7,231 nt of DNA from Candidatus Altarchaeales archaeon (GTDB lineage Archaea; Altiarchaeota; Altiarchaeia; IMC4; SCGC-AAA252-I15). The notes under the pieces were generated by a model. It had not been told where the DNA came from, searched no databases, and worked only from the letters and a program-made list of their open reading frames with translations. Below are positions 5,118 to 7,231 of this stretch, in pieces. The stretch spans positions 1 to 7,231 of the forward strand of contig VGJA01000052.1 in NCBI GenBank assembly GCA_016867655.1, read 5' to 3'. Every line of letters starts with the position of its first letter. Positions within the stretch are counted from its first letter, which is position 1. The translations under genes and the position numbers were made by a program.

Positions 5118-5855
5118 TTACTTTTTGACTTGTATTCCCTGCTGGGTTATTTCCAAGGCGATGGGCTTGAGGGTGTGTTTGGTAATCCTCATCTTCCTAA
5201 TTTTTATCGTCCTCGTGTCCAAGGCTTCGTTTGTTTTCACTATTATAACGCCGTCTGACACATACTCCTCAACGCCGTGCTTGGACACGCCGTCTTCCTC
5301 AGGGACTTCAGTGATTAAAATGGAGTTCAATCCGTTGACCTTGAACTCGTAGTTCATCTGCAGCAAAACCCGCCTGATGCTGGTCTCGTTTTTGGACAGC
5401 ACGTCCAGTGCAGGCAGGCTGTCCACGACAACACGCTTGGCGTTTATCTTTCTGGCTGATGCAACAACCAAATCGGTGATTCTCTCAAAGTCGAATTCTC
5501 CTGGCAATAGCGAGAAGCTTTTTTCGGGAGCAACAGGCAGGCTCGTCACATACTCCTTGATTCCAATCTTGCTCAAGCTGGTGTCTATGAGAATCAGCTT
5601 TTTTTCTTCTTCCAATTTCTTCAAGTCCCATCCGTATTTCAGCATGTCGCGCCTTATTTCATCTGAATCCTGCTCTAGGGTGACCAAAACGCCGGGCTCA
5701 TTGTAGTTCACTATTCCACTCACGAGAAATTGTATTGCCAGGGTTGTTTTGCCTGTTCCGCAGCTTCCAGCCAAAAGAATGCTCCTAGCTCTGGGAAAGC
5801 CTCCGCCAAGAATTTCGTCTAGTCCGGGAATTCCAGTAGGACATCTGTCGCTCAT
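5118..5855 (-). CDS. Single-domain KaiC-like RecA-superfamily ATPase, 245 aa
   Basis: The protein is a typical archaeal one-domain KaiC family ATPase. The N-terminus has the family signature PTGIPGLDEILGGGFPR (6-22), then Walker A GSCGTGKT (30-37), VTLEQ (58-62) at the position of the catalytic Glu region, YGWDL (74-78) and Walker B RVVVD (141-145), with further conserved parts to about residue 230. The usual pair of acidic residues after the third strand is E61-Q62 here, so one Glu is replaced by Gln. The second KaiC domain and the clock-type Ser/Thr phosphorylation pair are absent. Such proteins act as cytoplasmic ATP-dependent switches in signalling and are related to the archaellum ATPase ArlH; this one shows no motility genes nearby. 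The start follows a TATA box by about 35 nt. The roadblock gene downstream on the same strand is a candidate partner. Confidence 0.88.
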   Translation of the reverse strand: MSDRCPTGIPGLDEILGGGFPRARSILLAGSCGTGKTTLAIQFLVSGIVNYNEPGVLVTLEQDSDEIRRDMLKYGWDLKKLEEEKKLILIDTSLSKIGIKEYVTSLPVAPEKSFSLLPGEFDFERITDLVVASARKINAKRVVVDSLPALDVLSKNETSIRRVLLQMNYEFKVNGLNSILITEVPEEDGVSKHGVEEYVSDGVIIVKTNEALDTRTIKIRKMRITKHTLKPIALEITQQGIQVKK

Positions 5856-5865
5856 CTTAACTTCA

Positions 5866-5895
5866 CTTAAGTTATTACTTAAGGTAATATAAAAA
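5866..5895 (-). promoter_or_regulatory. KaiC-like gene promoter: TATA box plus palindromic CTTAAG operator candidate
   Basis: On the reverse strand TTTTTATATT (about 5886-5895) lies about 35 nt before the ATG at 5855. Between it and the expected transcription start sits CTTAAG-TAATAA-CTTAAG (5866-5883), an inverted repeat whose arms are also self-palindromic. A protein bound here would block initiation, so this may be a repressor site. Confidence 0.5.
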
Positions 5896-6048
5896 GCTTT
5901 ATCCAGGAGCTGTTGCGTGCGGGTTCATGGTTTAGGTCACCGCCTTTATTTGTTTTAAGGAAGAGTATAAGTGGTTTGCTGCGAAAAAGTTTTGACGGTG
6001 AAACGGAGGCTGCTTAGGGGAGGTCCTGCTACAGCACAGGGGGTTTGG
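5896..6048. other. Intergenic spacer without a recognisable gene
   Basis: Between the divergent KaiC-like and eS8 promoters I see no convincing reading frame, tRNA or rRNA. It holds a possible weak hairpin, GCTG (6009-6012) with CAGC (6032-6035), followed by ACA and then a G run and a T run. A second weak pairing is GCGG with CCGC near 5917-5942. Either may be chance. A small non-coding RNA cannot be excluded. Confidence 0.4.
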
Positions 6049-6056
6049 TTTTTATA
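6049..6056 (+). promoter_or_regulatory. TATA box of the eS8 gene (leaderless)
   Basis: TTTTTATA is centred about 27 nt before the ATG at 6080, which places transcription start at or just before the start codon. No Shine-Dalgarno site is present. This is the clearest leaderless arrangement in the window. Confidence 0.6.
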
Positions 6057-6079
6057 GGCCTTTTTCCAATATATGAGCC

Positions 6080-6439
6080 ATGGTTTTGTATCACAACACG
6101 CACTCCAGGGCTAGGAAGAAGAGGAAGTACGGCGCGGGCGGAAAGCCGGTTGACACTACAATAGGTGTGGTCAAAAAGAGGAAGTTTGGGGTTAAAGGCG
6201 GGAACGAGAAGCTGAAATTGTTTGCATGCAAGACCGTGAATACGCTTCTGGGCGGCAAGTATGTCAAGTGCGAGGTTGTGACTGTAAAGGAGAATCCGTC
6301 CAACAAGGATTTTGTGAGGAGGAATGTTATCACAAAAGGGGCTGTGGTTTTGGCCAAGGGTCCGGACGGCAAGGAGTTGAACATTCGCGTCACCTCCAGG
6401 CCCGGACAGGATGGTGTTCTCAATGGCGTTGTTGTCTGA
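6080..6439 (+). CDS. rps8e: 30S ribosomal protein eS8 (S8e), 119 aa
   Basis: This is the archaeal/eukaryotic ribosomal protein S8e, a component of the small subunit that binds 16S rRNA. The family signature is plain: a basic start with RKKRKYG, then TTIG, VKGGN (near residue 40), KENPSN, RRNVITKGAVV (about 80-90) and the C-terminal VTSRPGQDGVLN (104-115). The length is slightly short, because the usual N-terminal W-Q-G...R-K-x-T-G-G stretch is missing or replaced by MVLYHNTHSRAR. An in-frame TGA at 6074-6076 rules out an upstream extension. The gene stands alone, with its own TATA box, not inside a ribosomal operon. Its presence firmly places the window in Archaea. Confidence 0.95.
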   Translation: MVLYHNTHSRARKKRKYGAGGKPVDTTIGVVKKRKFGVKGGNEKLKLFACKTVNTLLGGKYVKCEVVTVKENPSNKDFVRRNVITKGAVVLAKGPDGKELNIRVTSRPGQDGVLNGVVV

Positions 6440-6451
6440 TTAACATAGTGC

Positions 6452-6470
6452 TGGGGGTCTGTTTCCCCTA
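6452..6470 (+). terminator. Weak hairpin after eS8, possible terminator
   Basis: TGGGGG (6452-6457) can pair with CCCCTA (6465-6470) around a 7-nt loop, giving six pairs including one G-T, about 13 nt after the eS8 stop. It is followed by AAAACATGTTT, not a long T run, so termination here is uncertain. The loop itself contains TTT. Confidence 0.3.
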
Positions 6471-6477
6471 AAACATG

Positions 6478-6486
6478 TTTATTATA
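6478..6486 (+). promoter_or_regulatory. TATA-like box for the PEPCK gene
   Basis: TTTATTATA lies in a short AT-rich stretch after eS8 and would start transcription near 6510. A second candidate, GTATATAGAT, is at 6499-6508 and would start it near 6530. The choice matters: only the first would include the upstream ATG at 6520 in the transcript. Confidence 0.4.
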
Positions 6487-6614
6487 TCCCTGTTTTACGT
6501 ATATAGATACACCTGAGATATGAACCACAGGGGACGTGAAAAAACGGGTGAACCCAAAAAACCGGCGGGAAAACCTTTGGAAAGTCAGGGTCAACCCCCG
6601 GATGTAGTGGGGAT

Positions 6615-6619
6615 AGGTG
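6615..6619 (+). promoter_or_regulatory. Shine-Dalgarno site favouring the PEPCK start at 6625
   Basis: AGGTG, part of the archaeal consensus GGAGGTGATC, ends 5 nt before ATG 6625. ATG 6520, 35 codons upstream in the same frame, has no such site. This supports 6625, although a leaderless start at 6520 would not need one. Confidence 0.5.
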
Positions 6620-6624
6620 GCAAA

Positions 6625-7231
6625 ATGGTTTCTGTAGATAAGATGCTAAGGGAAAAACTGGGTGACAGCAACTACGAAAAGCTCAAAGCATTGAAGAATG
6701 CTGTACTGGAGAACTGGCTTGCAAAGTATATTGCGCATTGTAACCCTGATTCTGTTTTCATATGCGGCGACTCCAAAGAGGATAGAGAACATGTCAGGAG
6801 GATGGCTTTGGAGAAGAAGGAAGAGACGCCGCTTGCAACCAAAGGGCATACGATACACTACGACGGCGTTCAAGACCAGGGCAGGGACAAGGAAGTCACA
6901 AAGTACCTGCTTGCTGAAGGTGTTGAGATGAAAGGCCTTAATACGATAGGCAAGAAGGAAGGCCTTGAGGAAATGCACGGTTTGATGAAAGACGCCATGA
7001 AAGGCAGGACGATGATTGTTTCTTTTGCAAACCTTGGGCCGACAAACAGCAGGTTTGCGATTCCGGGAGTGGAGATTACTGATTCCTGGTATGTTGTTGA
7101 CAGCGTCAAGTATCTTTACAGGGAAGGTTACGAGCAGTTTAAGAGTCTGAAAGGCTCTGGAGACTTTTTCAAGGTCGTCCACTGCACTGGAGAAGTTAAC
7201 GAAAGAGGGTGCAGCAGCAGTCCGGACAAGA
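6625..7231 (+). CDS. pckG: Phosphoenolpyruvate carboxykinase (GTP), N-terminal third, cut by the window edge
   Basis: The enzyme interconverts oxaloacetate plus GTP with phosphoenolpyruvate, CO2 and GDP, linking the C4 acid pool to gluconeogenesis. About 202 residues of a protein usually near 600 are visible. Recognisable GTP-PEPCK features, in order: NPDSVFICGDS (40-50), DGVQDQGRD (80-88), the GLEEMHGLMKDAMKGRTMIVSF block (about 112-134), LGPTNSRFAIPGVEITDS (to 154) and the Tyr/Arg-rich stretch following it. The nucleotide- and metal-binding centre lies beyond the right edge, so activity cannot be judged. I chose ATG 6625 because an AGGTG site precedes it and the family's N-terminus fits there. 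An in-frame ATG at 6520 would add 35 hydrophilic, Pro/Lys-rich residues with no stop between. The gene follows eS8 on the same strand but seems to have its own promoter. Confidence 0.9.
   Translation, partial: MVSVDKMLREKLGDSNYEKLKALKNAVLENWLAKYIAHCNPDSVFICGDSKEDREHVRRMALEKKEETPLATKGHTIHYDGVQDQGRDKEVTKYLLAEGVEMKGLNTIGKKEGLEEMHGLMKDAMKGRTMIVSFANLGPTNSRFAIPGVEITDSWYVVDSVKYLYREGYEQFKSLKGSGDFFKVVHCTGEVNERGCSSSPDK

Noticed and set aside
4914..5258. Forward open frame of 114 codons
   Set aside because: It translates the tandem repeats and then runs antisense into the KaiC-like gene.
6009..6038. H/ACA guide RNA candidate (hairpin followed by ACA)
   Set aside because: The basal stem has only 4 pairs, and no clear pseudouridylation pocket or kink-turn is visible.
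5896..6048. tRNA gene on either strand
   Set aside because: No acceptor stem pairing or T-loop consensus could be found.
6646..7182. Long reverse open frame of 178 codons at the right end
   Set aside because: It lies antisense to the clearly recognisable PEPCK frame and shows no family features.

Overview
The window reads as archaeal DNA of moderate GC. It carries an archaeal/eukaryotic-type ribosomal protein eS8, a GTP-type PEP carboxykinase, a single-domain KaiC-like ATPase, a roadblock/LC7 protein and an archaeal RelBE-type toxin-antitoxin pair. Several genes have a TATA-like box about 27-35 nt before the start codon and little or no room for a Shine-Dalgarno site, which suggests leaderless transcripts. 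I cannot name the lineage; a DPANN or euryarchaeal genome would fit.

Left part (1-3954), cell surface. The window opens inside a truncated paralog (2-148) of the N-terminal domain of the large gene downstream. A small orphan membrane protein follows (216-524). The main gene (643-3954) encodes a secreted 1103-residue protein: signal peptide, N-terminal beta domain, PHP/CehA-McbA-type metallohydrolase domain, 165-residue Ser-rich linker, two tandem 'WN' repeats, a beta-rich domain, a Thr-rich linker and a C-terminal eight-Cys module. Its start has a strong Shine-Dalgarno site directly behind a highly structured leader (561-629) that can fold as a three-way junction.

Middle part (3955-5855). 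A RelB/RelE-like pair (3993-4462) has a promoter carrying CTATAG-like sites at an exact 10-bp period. It converges, across a 15-bp gap, on a reverse-strand roadblock/LC7 gene (4478-4870). Upstream of that gene lies an array of 29/30-bp degenerate tandem repeats (about 4917-5080), then a reverse-strand KaiC-like ATPase gene (5118-5855) with a palindromic site between its TATA box and start. The last two could form a small ATPase/roadblock signalling module, but they have separate promoters and the link is only inferred from adjacency.

Right part (5856-7231), housekeeping. A 224-bp spacer without a recognisable gene precedes eS8 (6080-6439), which appears leaderless. The N-terminal third of a GTP-dependent PEPCK gene runs off the right edge.

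The best candidates for something undescribed are the structured leader, the multi-domain secreted PHP protein with its truncated neighbour, the helically phased operator of the toxin-antitoxin pair, and the tandem-repeat array in front of the roadblock gene. No gene-free stretch is longer than 300 bases.
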